Shown here piece after piece: positions 50,605-59,125 of a stretch of 64,000 bases of DNA. The stretch is taken from positions 19,694 to 83,693 of the forward strand of contig JAHLYQ010000040.1 of the NCBI GenBank assembly GCA_025127975.1, in the 5' to 3' direction. The notes beneath the pieces are model-generated. The model was not told where the DNA came from. It did no database searches and saw only the letters and a program-made list of their open reading frames with translations. The stretch comes from Synechococcus sp. CS-1331. Lineage in GTDB: Bacteria; Cyanobacteriota; Cyanobacteriia; PCC-6307; Cyanobiaceae. How positions within the stretch are numbered: the first letter of the stretch is position 1; the number at the start of each line of letters is the position of its first letter. The position numbers and the translations under genes are program-made.

Positions 50605-50610
50605 GCTGGG

Positions 50611-50874
50611 CTACTTGCGGCGGCGGCGAGTTGATTGCTGGCCAGGCTTGGGTGGCTCGCCAGGTTCCATGGCCACTCTGGCCGCCACTCCGGAAGCCGA
50701 GGTGGCCGCCTCAAACAGGCTCACTGATGTAACAGGGATCCCGTTCTGGTGGAGTTGCTGCAAAGTGTGGCTCAGCATATGGGGCGGAACCCGGAGCTTC
50801 TGAACAGCCCTCTGGGGTGTTTCGGATTTGATGCTAGTAACAAGCAGAAGTGCACCACATTGATAGGGACCCAT
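50611..50874 (-). CDS. Small CpcD-like protein (putative minor linker)
   Basis: 87 residues. Residues 8-56 match a CpcD-type linker domain: ALLLVTSIKSETPQRAV as first strand, then VPPHMLSHTLQQLHQNGIPV and TSVSL, equivalent to the VPYxRMxxxMQxIxxxGGKIxSI consensus. The C-terminal tail is Pro/Lys/Arg-rich (KPGQQSTRRRRK). This is a weak but structured match, not a full family hit. It sits between the DUF2656 gene and cpeY in the rod region; rod-cap linker or regulator both possible. Confidence 0.5.
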   Translation of the reverse strand: MGPYQCGALLLVTSIKSETPQRAVQKLRVPPHMLSHTLQQLHQNGIPVTSVSLFEAATSASGVAARVAMEPGEPPKPGQQSTRRRRK

Positions 50875-50997
50875 TGTGCCTCTAACTTAGACAGCTTCAT
50901 GTTGATCGCTTCCTGGCTGGATTGGATCAAGACACATAACTCTTAAACTTTCAGCGGTGTTGCCCCGCCGGCTATCAGAGTTGGAATCAGCTCTTGC

Positions 50998-52383
50998 TTG
51001 AGCTCCGCAGCTTCGACTACTTTGACCTCTGAGGATAGTATTTTGGCCAGCTCCAGCAACAGTTATGACAATATTCATCCAGGCCTCAGCCACCACGGTG
51101 CGCTCGCCATTCTTGAGCAATCTCTTGACTCGCTCGATTCTGCTAGCGATTACTACATGGCGGTCGCACATCTCGTAAATTTTCCTGGCAATAAAACGGA
51201 GGAGGCTTTATTGCGGCTAATCGAGACTTCTTCGTCCGAACAGGCGGTCAATCTTGCGCGCCGCAAAGCGGTCGAAGTTTTGGGCCGGCTTGGAGTTCAA
51301 CGGGCCATCCCCAGCATTGGGCGTTGCCTAAGGAGCAATGATCACTACCTCGTTGAAAATGCCGCCTGGGCCCTTCTTCAGCTCAATTGCCAGGATGTTG
51401 AACTCCATCAGGAGATGTGCCTGCTACTCAATGATCCAGCCCAGAGCCGCAGGGTCCTTATTCAGGCTCTTTCCGGGTTAGAAGTGCACACGGCCTTGCC
51501 CGTGCTTCAATCGCTGCAAGATGAGGCGAATCCAGGGGTTCGAGGGGCTGCTTTAGCCGGGGTTGCACAGCTTAGTGGCGATAATAGTCGCCTTAAAGAG
51601 TTGGAAGACCACCTGACCCTGCCGAACCAAATGGACCGGCAGTCGGCAATTCAGGATTTAATTGACTGTCGAGCTACATATCTATTGCCCTCGATCCTCA
51701 AGGCGCCCGTGTCCCCTGTGTTCAGGTTGCGCGCTCTGCGGACACTCTGGCCGGGCCAAGACAAAGCACACGCAGGCCTCGACCTGCTTACTTGTTTGGA
51801 TTCGCTTATGTGGGATCAGCCAGAAGTTTTGGTCTTGGCGCACTGTTACGACACTGAACCCACCACGATATTTCTATTTGAGGAATTTTTTGGTACTGAC
51901 TTTAGCCGTTGCTACCTAGCATTGTCCACATTGAAGCATAGGCCAGCAGAGGAGCTTTGGCCTATTTTCTGGAAGCGATGGCAGGAGGATGCTTACAATG
52001 ATTATGGTGCACACTATTTCTTCATTCAGCTTCTTGGCAGTGTGGACGACTGGCCTTCCGCTGCCACCTCCACCATTGAGTCGCTTCTGCTGGAAGCCAT
52101 GAACAGCAAGCGACCGCAATTCAGCAAGTCAAAAGTGGCTGCTTGTCTGACACTGAATAAGCATTTTCCTGATATATGGTGCAAAAGTGTGCAGCAACTT
52201 TTGTCTTCCGATCTCACAGCAAGCTGGGAGCTGCGTTACGCTGCATTGATGGGCCTTGGTTCAATTGATTTTGGGAATAACCATGAAATATTTCAGCTCT
52301 TAAAGAACGATTTATCCGTTCAGGATCCTGATCCTTTTGTAGATCGTAGACGTCAATTGCTAATTTCCGAAAACCGTGTCTGA
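50998..52383 (+). CDS. cpeY: CpeY phycoerythrin alpha-subunit lyase
   Basis: 461 residues of HEAT-like E/F-clan repeats. The N terminus (GALAILEQSLDSLDSASDYY, then AVAHLVNFPG) and RRKAVEVLGRLGVQRAIPSI, ENAAWALLQL match CpeY, which with CpeZ attaches PEB to Cys82 of CpeA. The start is unclear: TTG at 50998 is used, no nearby ATG. The gene has lower GC than the left half of the window. The last 31 bases overlap cpeR convergently. Confidence 0.84.
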   Translation: MSSAASTTLTSEDSILASSSNSYDNIHPGLSHHGALAILEQSLDSLDSASDYYMAVAHLVNFPGNKTEEALLRLIETSSSEQAVNLARRKAVEVLGRLGVQRAIPSIGRCLRSNDHYLVENAAWALLQLNCQDVELHQEMCLLLNDPAQSRRVLIQALSGLEVHTALPVLQSLQDEANPGVRGAALAGVAQLSGDNSRLKELEDHLTLPNQMDRQSAIQDLIDCRATYLLPSILKAPVSPVFRLRALRTLWPGQDKAHAGLDLLTCLDSLMWDQPEVLVLAHCYDTEPTTIFLFEEFFGTDFSRCYLALSTLKHRPAEELWPIFWKRWQEDAYNDYGAHYFFIQLLGSVDDWPSAATSTIESLLLEAMNSKRPQFSKSKVAACLTLNKHFPDIWCKSVQQLLSSDLTASWELRYAALMGLGSIDFGNNHEIFQLLKNDLSVQDPDPFVDRRRQLLISENRV

Positions 52384-52667
52384 AAGGAACCACGTTCAGC
52401 CCAGTAGCGTTGAATTTCCAAGCCTTTGGGCCTCGGCACAGCTGCTTCAGCTCTCAGGATCTTGAATGTCCGGCGAGGCCCCATGGGCCAGTTTCCAATT
52501 GCTCTTACGGATCGCACGTGCCCATCAAGCATGTTTAGGCAGGCTTCAAAACGCTCAAGCTGACTATGGTCAATGGTCTCAAAAATAAAGTCTTGGCCTT
52601 GACAAACTAGGTGCTGCGAGCGAATCCAGCTCCGGAATTGCTGGATAGCTGGACTGTCAGCTTGCAT
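52353..52667 (-). CDS. cpeR: CpeR, activator of phycoerythrin gene expression
   Basis: 104 residues. Highly recognisable: QFRSWIRSQHLVCQGQDFIF, then FETIDHSQLERFEACLNML and GNWPMGPRRTFKILRAEA with AAVPRPKG. CpeR is required for cpe operon expression under green light in Fremyella. The ATG at 52667 is used. It overlaps cpeY at its 3' end and follows cpeT by 10 bases, giving the classic cpeS-cpeT-cpeR order. Confidence 0.9.
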   Translation of the reverse strand: MQADSPAIQQFRSWIRSQHLVCQGQDFIFETIDHSQLERFEACLNMLDGHVRSVRAIGNWPMGPRRTFKILRAEAAVPRPKGLEIQRYWAERGSFQTRFSEISN

Positions 52668-52677
52668 GCTCTTTTGT

Positions 52678-53316
52678 CTATCCAATGTGCTCAGGTTGAT
52701 CCCCCTGATCATTCGTTAGATTTCTCCACTCAGCTGTGACTTCATTCTCATAGCTAGCTATTCGTTTAAAACGAAGTGCTCCATGTTCGGAACCCCATTG
52801 TAAGGCATCTGTGGCTGGATCAAAGCCCTGATCTCTACTAATCCAGTTTTCGTGATCAACTAATACCTCACTCACTAGATAGGTAGGCCGCCCATCGCGA
52901 GGTACTAGGCATTTTTGACCAGGCTCTACCAATCCGCTGAAGCAACCCGGTGTCGTTTCGTGGAAATGCATCGCACAACCACAGCGCTGTTTAAGGCGTT
53001 TAATATGAATGAGCTTGAGGAGATCAGGCGTGAAGCCTGCCCCAGCTAATCGAATCGGTTCGTCGAATCCATAATTTTCAACAATTTGCACCTTCTCAGT
53101 TGAGATCAGTCGATGTACGCCTTGCCTGTAGGGTCGCCAAGGGTCGTGCCCATAGCTTTGCTCAGAGTAAAAGCCAGGGCCTTGAAATACTCCCCATGGC
53201 AGAGGGCGGAAATAGATGTTAATATGTGCAAAATTTACTGGGTCGTGTTGAGATTGAGCAGAATTGCTGTAATGGCCAGCCAGTATTTTTGCAAATCTCA
53301 GGGCATTATTTGGCAC
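52678..53316 (-). CDS. cpeT: CpeT phycoerythrin bilin lyase (CpcT/CpeT family)
   Basis: 212-residue T-clan lyase. Motifs: LAGHYSNSAQSQHDPVNFAHI near the start, the FRPLPWGVFQGPGFYSEQSY stretch, DPWRPYRQGVHRL and GCAMHFHETTPGCFSG. CpeT/CpcT lyases attach bilin to the beta Cys-155/165 equivalent, here Cys167 of CpeB. Lies five bases after cpeS. A second family member (cpcT) is at 62.2 kb. Confidence 0.9.
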   Translation of the reverse strand: MPNNALRFAKILAGHYSNSAQSQHDPVNFAHINIYFRPLPWGVFQGPGFYSEQSYGHDPWRPYRQGVHRLISTEKVQIVENYGFDEPIRLAGAGFTPDLLKLIHIKRLKQRCGCAMHFHETTPGCFSGLVEPGQKCLVPRDGRPTYLVSEVLVDHENWISRDQGFDPATDALQWGSEHGALRFKRIASYENEVTAEWRNLTNDQGDQPEHIG

Positions 53317-53321
53317 GGCGA

Positions 53322-53867
53322 TTACTGTTCGCTGAAGGAATCTAATCGGCGGATTTCAGATGCGAAGGAGGTTTGCAGTATCCCTGAACCTGCTGAAGTT
53401 CGTAGCACTGACGAGCGGCAGCGTACATTCTCAGATACGAACCAGATCCTTTCCTCTGCAATGGATTGGCCGTATTGGGTACTTAATATAAAAGTGTCAT
53501 CTTCTAAAAATGTGTAGTTTGAGGCTGCCTGCTCGGCTTCTGCGTATCCAACACTTCGCAGCAAGATTCCCTTTCGATTATCAGTTGGTATTGGAACTAG
53601 AATGCATGATCCTGCTGTTATTGCGCTGGGGTCATCTGGTTCCCAGTCGCTTTCGGCATTCCATTCCATTCTAAATGGATTAACAGGTTTTGCATCGCGT
53701 ATTGTGCAATCCTTGAGTAGATTAAGAACCAATGGATCTTGGGGTTCAATTGACTCTATCAAGACTGAACTGCGAACATCCTCAAATTGCTGAAAAGCAA
53801 GAGAATGCCCACTTCGCATTGATCGCCAGCGGCCCAGGCTACGAGCTACAAAGGATTCCAGCTGCAT
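53322..53867 (-). CDS. cpeS: CpeS phycoerythrin beta-82 bilin lyase
   Basis: 181-residue S/U-clan lyase. The start MQLESFVARSLGRWRSMRSG followed by HSLAFQQFEDVRSS is typical CpeS; ILLRSVGYAEAEQAASNYTFL and EERIWFVSENVRCRSSVLR fit the barrel. CpeS attaches PEB to Cys82 of phycoerythrin beta. First gene of cpeS-cpeT-cpeR; 270 bases separate it from cpeE upstream. The paralog at 45.7 kb belongs to another subgroup. Confidence 0.92.
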   Translation of the reverse strand: MQLESFVARSLGRWRSMRSGHSLAFQQFEDVRSSVLIESIEPQDPLVLNLLKDCTIRDAKPVNPFRMEWNAESDWEPDDPSAITAGSCILVPIPTDNRKGILLRSVGYAEAEQAASNYTFLEDDTFILSTQYGQSIAEERIWFVSENVRCRSSVLRTSAGSGILQTSFASEIRRLDSFSEQ

Positions 53868-54077
53868 TAAATATGCTCAGGCCTTACTACTGTAGGTGGT
53901 CCTTCCACTTGGGAGACGGCCTCCCTGCACCATGTGTACCCATGTATCGATCATCATGTTGATCGCAGGCTGGGGCTCATCAGTGCTTTGATTGGCTGGA
54001 AGCAATGGTGCTTGCCGATAGTTTGTGTTTTTTGAGATCATTGATAACAAGAGTACTGTTCGTCAATTGTGGCAATT

Positions 54078-54106
54078 GGGCGGAGACATGAATGCAATAT
54101 CCGCCC
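54078..54106. repeat. Inverted repeat between cpeE and cpeS
   Basis: GGGCGGA at 54078-54084 pairs with TCCGCCC at 54100-54106 around a 15-base loop, 30 bases after the cpeE stop on the minus strand. No T-tract follows, so it may be a 3' mRNA-stabilising hairpin of the linker transcript rather than a terminator, or an operator for cpeSTR. Confidence 0.4.
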
Positions 54107-54137
54107 AAATTCTTCTGCTATTTTAGCTGGTTTCTAT

Positions 54138-54878
54138 TTAGGATTCTGTCACTGAGGCAATGCTGCCCCCACGCCGATGGATTGATTGAATAACTGATGA
54201 GAGTGAGCTGTATGGCGCACTACTGGTCTGCACCACTCGCCGGTTTTGTCCAACAGGATTAGATGATGTCCATCGAATTGTATAACGCTGGCCATTGCGG
54301 TCTCCTGGCCCTGGAGTTCTTTGAGCAGCCCTGGGGCTTGAATTGGTGGCTATGCTAAACAGTAACTGTGATTGCTTATCACCATCAAAGCCTGCGAATC
54401 CAGAGGCTAATGCAAGTGTTCTGTTGTAAGTAATGTTCGAGTTGCCACCTATGCTTGTCGCTCCTCGATTATAGGGGACTGTATCAAAGCCGTAGATTTC
54501 TAGATATTCAGCTCCATATATATAGCTGTTGATTTCGGCTTCATATCCCTTTGTGGCCAGTATTTGAACATGCTCGCTCAGTTCAGCTTGATTTCGGGGA
54601 GCTCGACCTAAGAGATGCTTGAAGTTGAGCTCAACAAAACGATAGGGGCCATTTGCCTCAAAAAAGAGACGCCGATAGCTATCAGAAAGGGCCAGGGCAT
54701 TGATCAGCCCCTGCACTGTGAGATCGCCGTTGATGAACAGACTCTCGGCCGAGAGTGAGCGCTCATCATCAAAAAGGTGTGCATTGCCAAATACCTGGCG
54801 GTAGGCTGCCTTCAGCTGGGCTTGGGCTTCCGACTGGCGTAAATCCGAATCGGGACGGGCAAGAGTTTTGATATCCAT
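54138..54878 (-). CDS. cpeE: Phycoerythrin-associated rod linker CpeE
   Basis: 246 residues: PBS linker domain (residues 20-165: AAYRQVFGNAHLFDDERSLS, PYRFVELNFKHLLGRAP, GYEAEINSYIYGAEYLEIYG) and a C-terminal CpcD-like domain (from ~195, ending IQSIHRRGGSIASVTES). Joins phycoerythrin hexamers in the rod. Naming as CpeE follows its position and single-linker plus CpcD layout. Two further linkers lie upstream on the same strand. Confidence 0.85.
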   Translation of the reverse strand: MDIKTLARPDSDLRQSEAQAQLKAAYRQVFGNAHLFDDERSLSAESLFINGDLTVQGLINALALSDSYRRLFFEANGPYRFVELNFKHLLGRAPRNQAELSEHVQILATKGYEAEINSYIYGAEYLEIYGFDTVPYNRGATSIGGNSNITYNRTLALASGFAGFDGDKQSQLLFSIATNSSPRAAQRTPGPGDRNGQRYTIRWTSSNPVGQNRRVVQTSSAPYSSLSSVIQSIHRRGGSIASVTES

Positions 54879-54949
54879 GGCTTTTTGGTTGGCTTGTGAG
54901 AGGGAGATAAGAAGTGTATTTTTGGCCTGAAAAGATAAGGCAGTGTTTT

Positions 54950-56566
54950 CTAGGTGATTTCGGTCACAGAAATGATCCGGCCTCCGCGTCTATGGATGTA
55001 TCCCAGTTGGCTGGTAATATCACTGCCGCTTACTACGTAACTGGCGTTCGGGTTGCGTTGGCGGCCGCCTGCAGGCTGGGCATTCACCACAATACGGAAC
55101 CGCTTGGATGTGGGATCAGCTGAGCCAGAGGCCGCAGCAAGCCTGTTAATCCGTACTGTTGTATTTGTCCAGTTTGTAGGCGCAGATCTTGTTGCTACTG
55201 AATTCAGCAGGCTTGATGCACATTGAATGGTGTCACTGGCTGCATAGCCTTGAACTAGTGCTATATGGCGATTAAAGGAAACCTGTTCGCGGCCATTCTC
55301 AGTCGCCACACGCAGATAGGGAACAGTATTCTCGCCGAAGGTATTCTGATACTCTTCACTATCAACGTAGCTGTTGATTTCTGCGTCATAGCCATGTATG
55401 GCTAGCCTTTGTAGATGCTCACTCATCTCAGCCTGAGTTGCTGGCGCACGGCCCAGAATATGTTTGAAATTCAGCTCAACAAAACGGTAGGGAGCATTTG
55501 TTTCGAAAAAGCGCCGGCGATAGTCTGCAGAGAGTCCAACAGCTCTTATAAATTCGCGGGTGCTAAGCCTTCCCTCGGTAAACTGGCTTTCTGCGGTTAA
55601 GTTGCGTTCGCTCTCCATCACATGGGGATTGCCCAACACTTGGCGGTACACCGAGCGGATCAGCGCAGTAATCTGATCTGCGGAATCGCCGTTGCAGCGC
55701 TCGAACACCTCCTGCTGGCGCTGACCAAGCCCAAAGCCAACGTAGAGATCACCACGCAACGGTGTCGAGTCGCCTCCGTCTGCACTGTTCCGCTTCACAG
55801 GTTCTAGCATGCCAGCCGAACCAGTCGCCGTTCTACCCATCTGACCAAGGGAACTGGATCGGTACACCTGGGCAGGCACCTTTATTGAGAGCCTATAGCC
55901 GCTAACTAGATTCCCTAACAGCTGACTTTTGGTCCCTACTGCTGTGTCGCTACCAGCGAAGTTTTGCTCAAGCGCTGCGATCCGGTTGAACGCTGCTTGA
56001 GGCTGGCCTACTGGAGAGTTCCAGCTTGTTGGGTATGGAACAGTTTCCTCGCCAAATGACTTTAGATACTCATCGGAATCAAGATAGCTATTGATCTCGC
56101 CTGTGAAACCACTTGTGGCGATCAGTGTTACATGGCTAGCAACCTCTGCTTGATTCTGGGGGGGGCGTCCCAGCAAATGCTTGAAGTTAAGCTCAACTGC
56201 TCGATGCGGAGATACGGCATCAAAGAAGCGTGAGCGATAAAAACTGGATTGGGCCAATCTTCGTACGAATTCTCGTACGTTTATGTCGCCATTGCGTAAT
56301 CTAGATTCTGCACTGAGTAGGCGCTCGCTTTCCATCGGCTGAACATTGCCGAATACCTGCCGGTATGCAGCTCTTACTGCGATGGTAAAAGCAGCATTGT
56401 CGTTCGCGGTGAATGCTGACGGCGTATTTAGTAGTTGCTGGTTGCGAAATAGATCTTCACTTGTTGCAGTCTCTGTGTCATCAGTCCTTTGGCGAGAAAA
56501 TCTCGCTGGGGCTTCAAGAAGCTGAGTGGCTCCGAAGTCAAGCGACTTGCTTTGATTTGCTGTCAT
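54950..56566 (-). CDS. Two-domain phycoerythrin rod linker
   Basis: 538 residues with two PBS linker domains. First, about 60-210: AAYRQVFGNVQPMESERLLS, HRAVELNFKHLLGRPP, INSYLDSDEYLKSFGEETVP. Second, about 295-445: VYRQVLGNPHVMESERNLTA, PYRFVELNFKHILGRAP, INSYVDSEEYQNTFGENTVP. A CpcD-like domain ends the protein (IHRRGGRIISVTEIT). It resembles MpeE-type double linkers of marine Synechococcus but here without PE-II genes, or a fused CpeD. It should span two hexamers. Start MTANQSKSLDF. Confidence 0.85.
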   Translation of the reverse strand: MTANQSKSLDFGATQLLEAPARFSRQRTDDTETATSEDLFRNQQLLNTPSAFTANDNAAFTIAVRAAYRQVFGNVQPMESERLLSAESRLRNGDINVREFVRRLAQSSFYRSRFFDAVSPHRAVELNFKHLLGRPPQNQAEVASHVTLIATSGFTGEINSYLDSDEYLKSFGEETVPYPTSWNSPVGQPQAAFNRIAALEQNFAGSDTAVGTKSQLLGNLVSGYRLSIKVPAQVYRSSSLGQMGRTATGSAGMLEPVKRNSADGGDSTPLRGDLYVGFGLGQRQQEVFERCNGDSADQITALIRSVYRQVLGNPHVMESERNLTAESQFTEGRLSTREFIRAVGLSADYRRRFFETNAPYRFVELNFKHILGRAPATQAEMSEHLQRLAIHGYDAEINSYVDSEEYQNTFGENTVPYLRVATENGREQVSFNRHIALVQGYAASDTIQCASSLLNSVATRSAPTNWTNTTVRINRLAAASGSADPTSKRFRIVVNAQPAGGRQRNPNASYVVSGSDITSQLGYIHRRGGRIISVTEIT

Positions 56567-56699
56567 GGGAAGACGGGATTAGTGGACTTGCTTTGTTGAG
56601 TGGATTAAATGTTGCTAGATGTTTTTCAGGCATCTAATTTCTTCGATCCTCGCTGGCTTGGTAACTTACTTGTTGAGTAGGGCTGGTTGGAGCAATGGA

Positions 56700-57584
56700 T
56701 CAACTCAGGGGTGTGATGCTTGCGATCTTGCCACCCTCGCGGTGAATAAGTTGATACTGCTCTGATAGCTTGTTGAAGGGAACGAAGTATACTCTGTTAG
56801 ATTTTCTATAGCGTGATGTGGGGCGCACATTGTTGGCTCTATAGCCTGTCACCTCAACTCGATAGACTTTGCCTGTTTCGCCTGCGAGTACACCTATCCG
56901 TGTAACGGGATCTGTCAGGTTGGCGGCTGGGCGGAAGCTCCAGCCTTGGGAATCTTGTGATGAGGGAGCTACCACTGGAAGAGGGCGGTTCTGATAAGCA
57001 GCACCACCAAGACGGCTCCTGATTCCAGCTAGGTTGCCCTTTAGGCTGCTGCTGCTGTTTCCACGCAGCAACTGGAATGACCAGGTGAACTCTTGGAGCG
57101 TTGTACAGGATTCCGTTTTCCAACCACGCTGATATGGAACTGTCCACTCACCAAAGGTGTTCTGATACTCGTCAGAATTTAAGAAGCTGTCGATGTCTGC
57201 TTCGTAACCACTTGTATCTAGTCGTTCGGCATGGCCACGCATTTCCTCAAAGTCTGCTGGGGCACGTCCGAGTAGGTGGCGAAATGCTAGTTCGATATAG
57301 CGGTAGCGCGCACATGAGTCAAAAAAGCGGGTGCTGTATAGATCGCTTTTGGCGATGCGTCGTACCAGTTCTCTAACGCTGATCTCGCCAAGCTTGAATT
57401 GCGATTCTGCAACTACTTGTCTTTCGCTTTCCATTACGTAGGCATTCCCAAGCACCTGTCTATAAACTGCTCGGACTATTTCCTCTTTTGATTGGTCGTC
57501 GTCTCCCGGAACTAGCTCTCGTGGTGCCTCGCATTCTTGCGAGAAGCTTTCCACACCCAGGATGGAGGCGGGGCCAAAGGGCAT
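56700..57584 (-). CDS. cpeC: Phycoerythrin-associated rod linker CpeC
   Basis: 294 residues: linker domain (about 30-180: VYRQVLGNAYVMESERQVVA, RYRYIELAFRHLLGRAP, IDSFLNSDEYQNTFGEWTVP), a Gly/Ser-rich middle, and a C-terminal CpcD-like domain (VYRVEVTGYR ... IHREGGKIASITPLS). CpeC links the PC-proximal PE hexamer. The ATG at 57584 (MPFGPASILG) is preferred to an upstream in-frame start. Linker order on the strand: CpeC, double linker, CpeE. Confidence 0.86.
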   Translation of the reverse strand: MPFGPASILGVESFSQECEAPRELVPGDDDQSKEEIVRAVYRQVLGNAYVMESERQVVAESQFKLGEISVRELVRRIAKSDLYSTRFFDSCARYRYIELAFRHLLGRAPADFEEMRGHAERLDTSGYEADIDSFLNSDEYQNTFGEWTVPYQRGWKTESCTTLQEFTWSFQLLRGNSSSSLKGNLAGIRSRLGGAAYQNRPLPVVAPSSQDSQGWSFRPAANLTDPVTRIGVLAGETGKVYRVEVTGYRANNVRPTSRYRKSNRVYFVPFNKLSEQYQLIHREGGKIASITPLS

Positions 57585-57700
57585 GGCTGAAACTGCAATA
57601 CTCCCCAATTATCCCTGTCTTTTATTTCCCTTTCCCGGCAGCTTGACAAAGCTCAATCTTTTGTTTCAATGACTACGCTTTTTCTGCCAGTGCCAGCGCG

Positions 57701-58432
57701 CTAACCGGGCTGCATTGTCGATTCCAGCAGCGATTCCAGTGTCGCCCGGGTCGCTTGCCTAGTGAGTGGGTTCCAGCAATCCAGTTCGATGTGCGAGCGA
57801 GTTAGGAGATTTGCTAGCTGTATCTTGTCCATACCCGTAGCCTGACTGAAGTCAGCACCCTGTATACTTTCCGACCCTTCCAGGATTGCCTCTGTTAAAT
57901 CAGCAGCCCTAAAGTCAGCTTGCTGCAACTGACTGCCGTTAAAGCGTGTGCCCACGCAGCGACAGCCTTGCATCTTCGCAAACCTTAAGTCGGCACCTAC
58001 AAAACGTGCCCCGTCCAATATTGCACCACTTAGGTCACACCCGCTTAGGTAGGCACCCATAAAGTTGGTGTTTCGAAGGTCCATACCCCGGAGATCTGCA
58101 CCATTTAAAAAAGCCCCATTAAGGGCTGCTCCTGGACCCACTGCTCCTGACTTTTCCAGATTAAAACCAACGGGTACGCGAGTCTTTTTATCATAACGGG
58201 CAAGTGTTAAATTGCATCCTTCTAGTTGGCAGGCAGTTAGGTCTGTGCCTCTTATGTCCGTACGACATAGGTTTGCATTCCGTAGATCAAGTGGCTGGAG
58301 AATACGGTTGACCCAATTGGCCCCTCGCGCGTCTATGGGTAGATGCTGTGATGAAACAGGTTTGCAATCTTCAGGAGCCCTCCATTGGCTGGGGTCTTCG
58401 GGTAACAAGCAGGCTTGGTGCTTATGATTCAT
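57701..58432 (-). CDS. Pentapeptide-repeat protein of rod region
   Basis: 243 residues with A(D/N)LxX pentapeptide repeats over residues ~45-200 (LRNANLCRTDIRGTDLTACQ, NGADLRGMDLRNTNFMGAYL, QQADFRAADLTEAILEG), forming a quadrilateral beta-helix. Interrupted once by a KKTRVPVGFNL loop. The C terminus is helical (MDKIQLANLLTRSHIELDCW). Similar unknown proteins occur in Synechococcus rod gene clusters. Function unknown; scaffold or assembly role is inferred from context only. Confidence 0.75.
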   Translation of the reverse strand: MNHKHQACLLPEDPSQWRAPEDCKPVSSQHLPIDARGANWVNRILQPLDLRNANLCRTDIRGTDLTACQLEGCNLTLARYDKKTRVPVGFNLEKSGAVGPGAALNGAFLNGADLRGMDLRNTNFMGAYLSGCDLSGAILDGARFVGADLRFAKMQGCRCVGTRFNGSQLQQADFRAADLTEAILEGSESIQGADFSQATGMDKIQLANLLTRSHIELDCWNPLTRQATRATLESLLESTMQPG

Positions 58433-58516
58433 TTTACAGACAAGATGTGATCCACTGGTAATTTAGTGCAACTCTGTTTTTTTTAGCTTGCTTCGGCTGT
58501 GGGGCGTTGGGTTTGC

Positions 58517-59125
58517 TCAGCTTTTTGGCATTAGTGAATCGCTTGGTTGCAGGGCGTTAACTAGGTTATCGAAGGCCCTGTTTAGGCAGTCTATCTCGCG
58601 AAGATGTCCAGAAGCTTCAAGGATAAGTGTAGTCAGTTTACGCATTTGGGCTAAAGCGTACATCATCGCTGGAACTGGTACTTTCATTTCTTTGTATAAT
58701 AACCGCAATGCAGCCATTCCGGCGGTGTCTGTTATCTCTGCGCAATCGCATGCCACTCCGTAGATGACTACTCGTAGAAATTGTTGGCAATCTCGCCAGC
58801 AGGCTTCTGCTCTTTTCTCCGGGTATAGCTCTCCGCCTGGCAGTATCAGATTAGGTTGATGGTCTAGCAATTTTCGCCTTGCCGCATCAGTTACATTGAT
58901 CGACTCAGTAATCAGTAGGCTTACGGCATGTTCTGAGGTATTGCAACAGGCGCATACCTTTCTCAATTCATCGACGTTTAGGGGCTGTTTTAAAGTATCT
59001 GCATTTGCTATCAACCCTCTCGCTGCACTGGGGAGGCTTCTGCGTTTGGTTATGCCGCATACTTGTGCTGCCTTGGCAAGTTCGCTTATTTTCAGTTGTC
59101 GCTGAGCTTCTATAGTCAGGTTCAC
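58517..59125 (-). CDS. Divergent phycobiliprotein-like protein with conserved bilin cysteine
   Basis: 202 residues. Residues 66-190 align along the phycobiliprotein fold: AVSLLITESINVTDAAR matches the [16 protein letters not shown] helix of CpeB, PNLILPGGELYPEKRAEACW then RDCQQFLRVVIYG matches [17 protein letters not shown], and MAALRLLYKEMKVPVPAM matches [14 protein letters not shown]. Cys109 aligns with the chromophore Cys82, and Arg111 and Asp112 are also kept. The first 65 residues differ from CpcB/CpeB and have extra cysteines (VCACC). It is ATGA-coupled to the 138-residue gene. Chromophore and role unknown; AT-rich codon use. Confidence 0.6.
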   Translation of the reverse strand: MNLTIEAQRQLKISELAKAAQVCGITKRRSLPSAARGLIANADTLKQPLNVDELRKVCACCNTSEHAVSLLITESINVTDAARRKLLDHQPNLILPGGELYPEKRAEACWRDCQQFLRVVIYGVACDCAEITDTAGMAALRLLYKEMKVPVPAMMYALAQMRKLTTLILEASGHLREIDCLNRAFDNLVNALQPSDSLMPKS

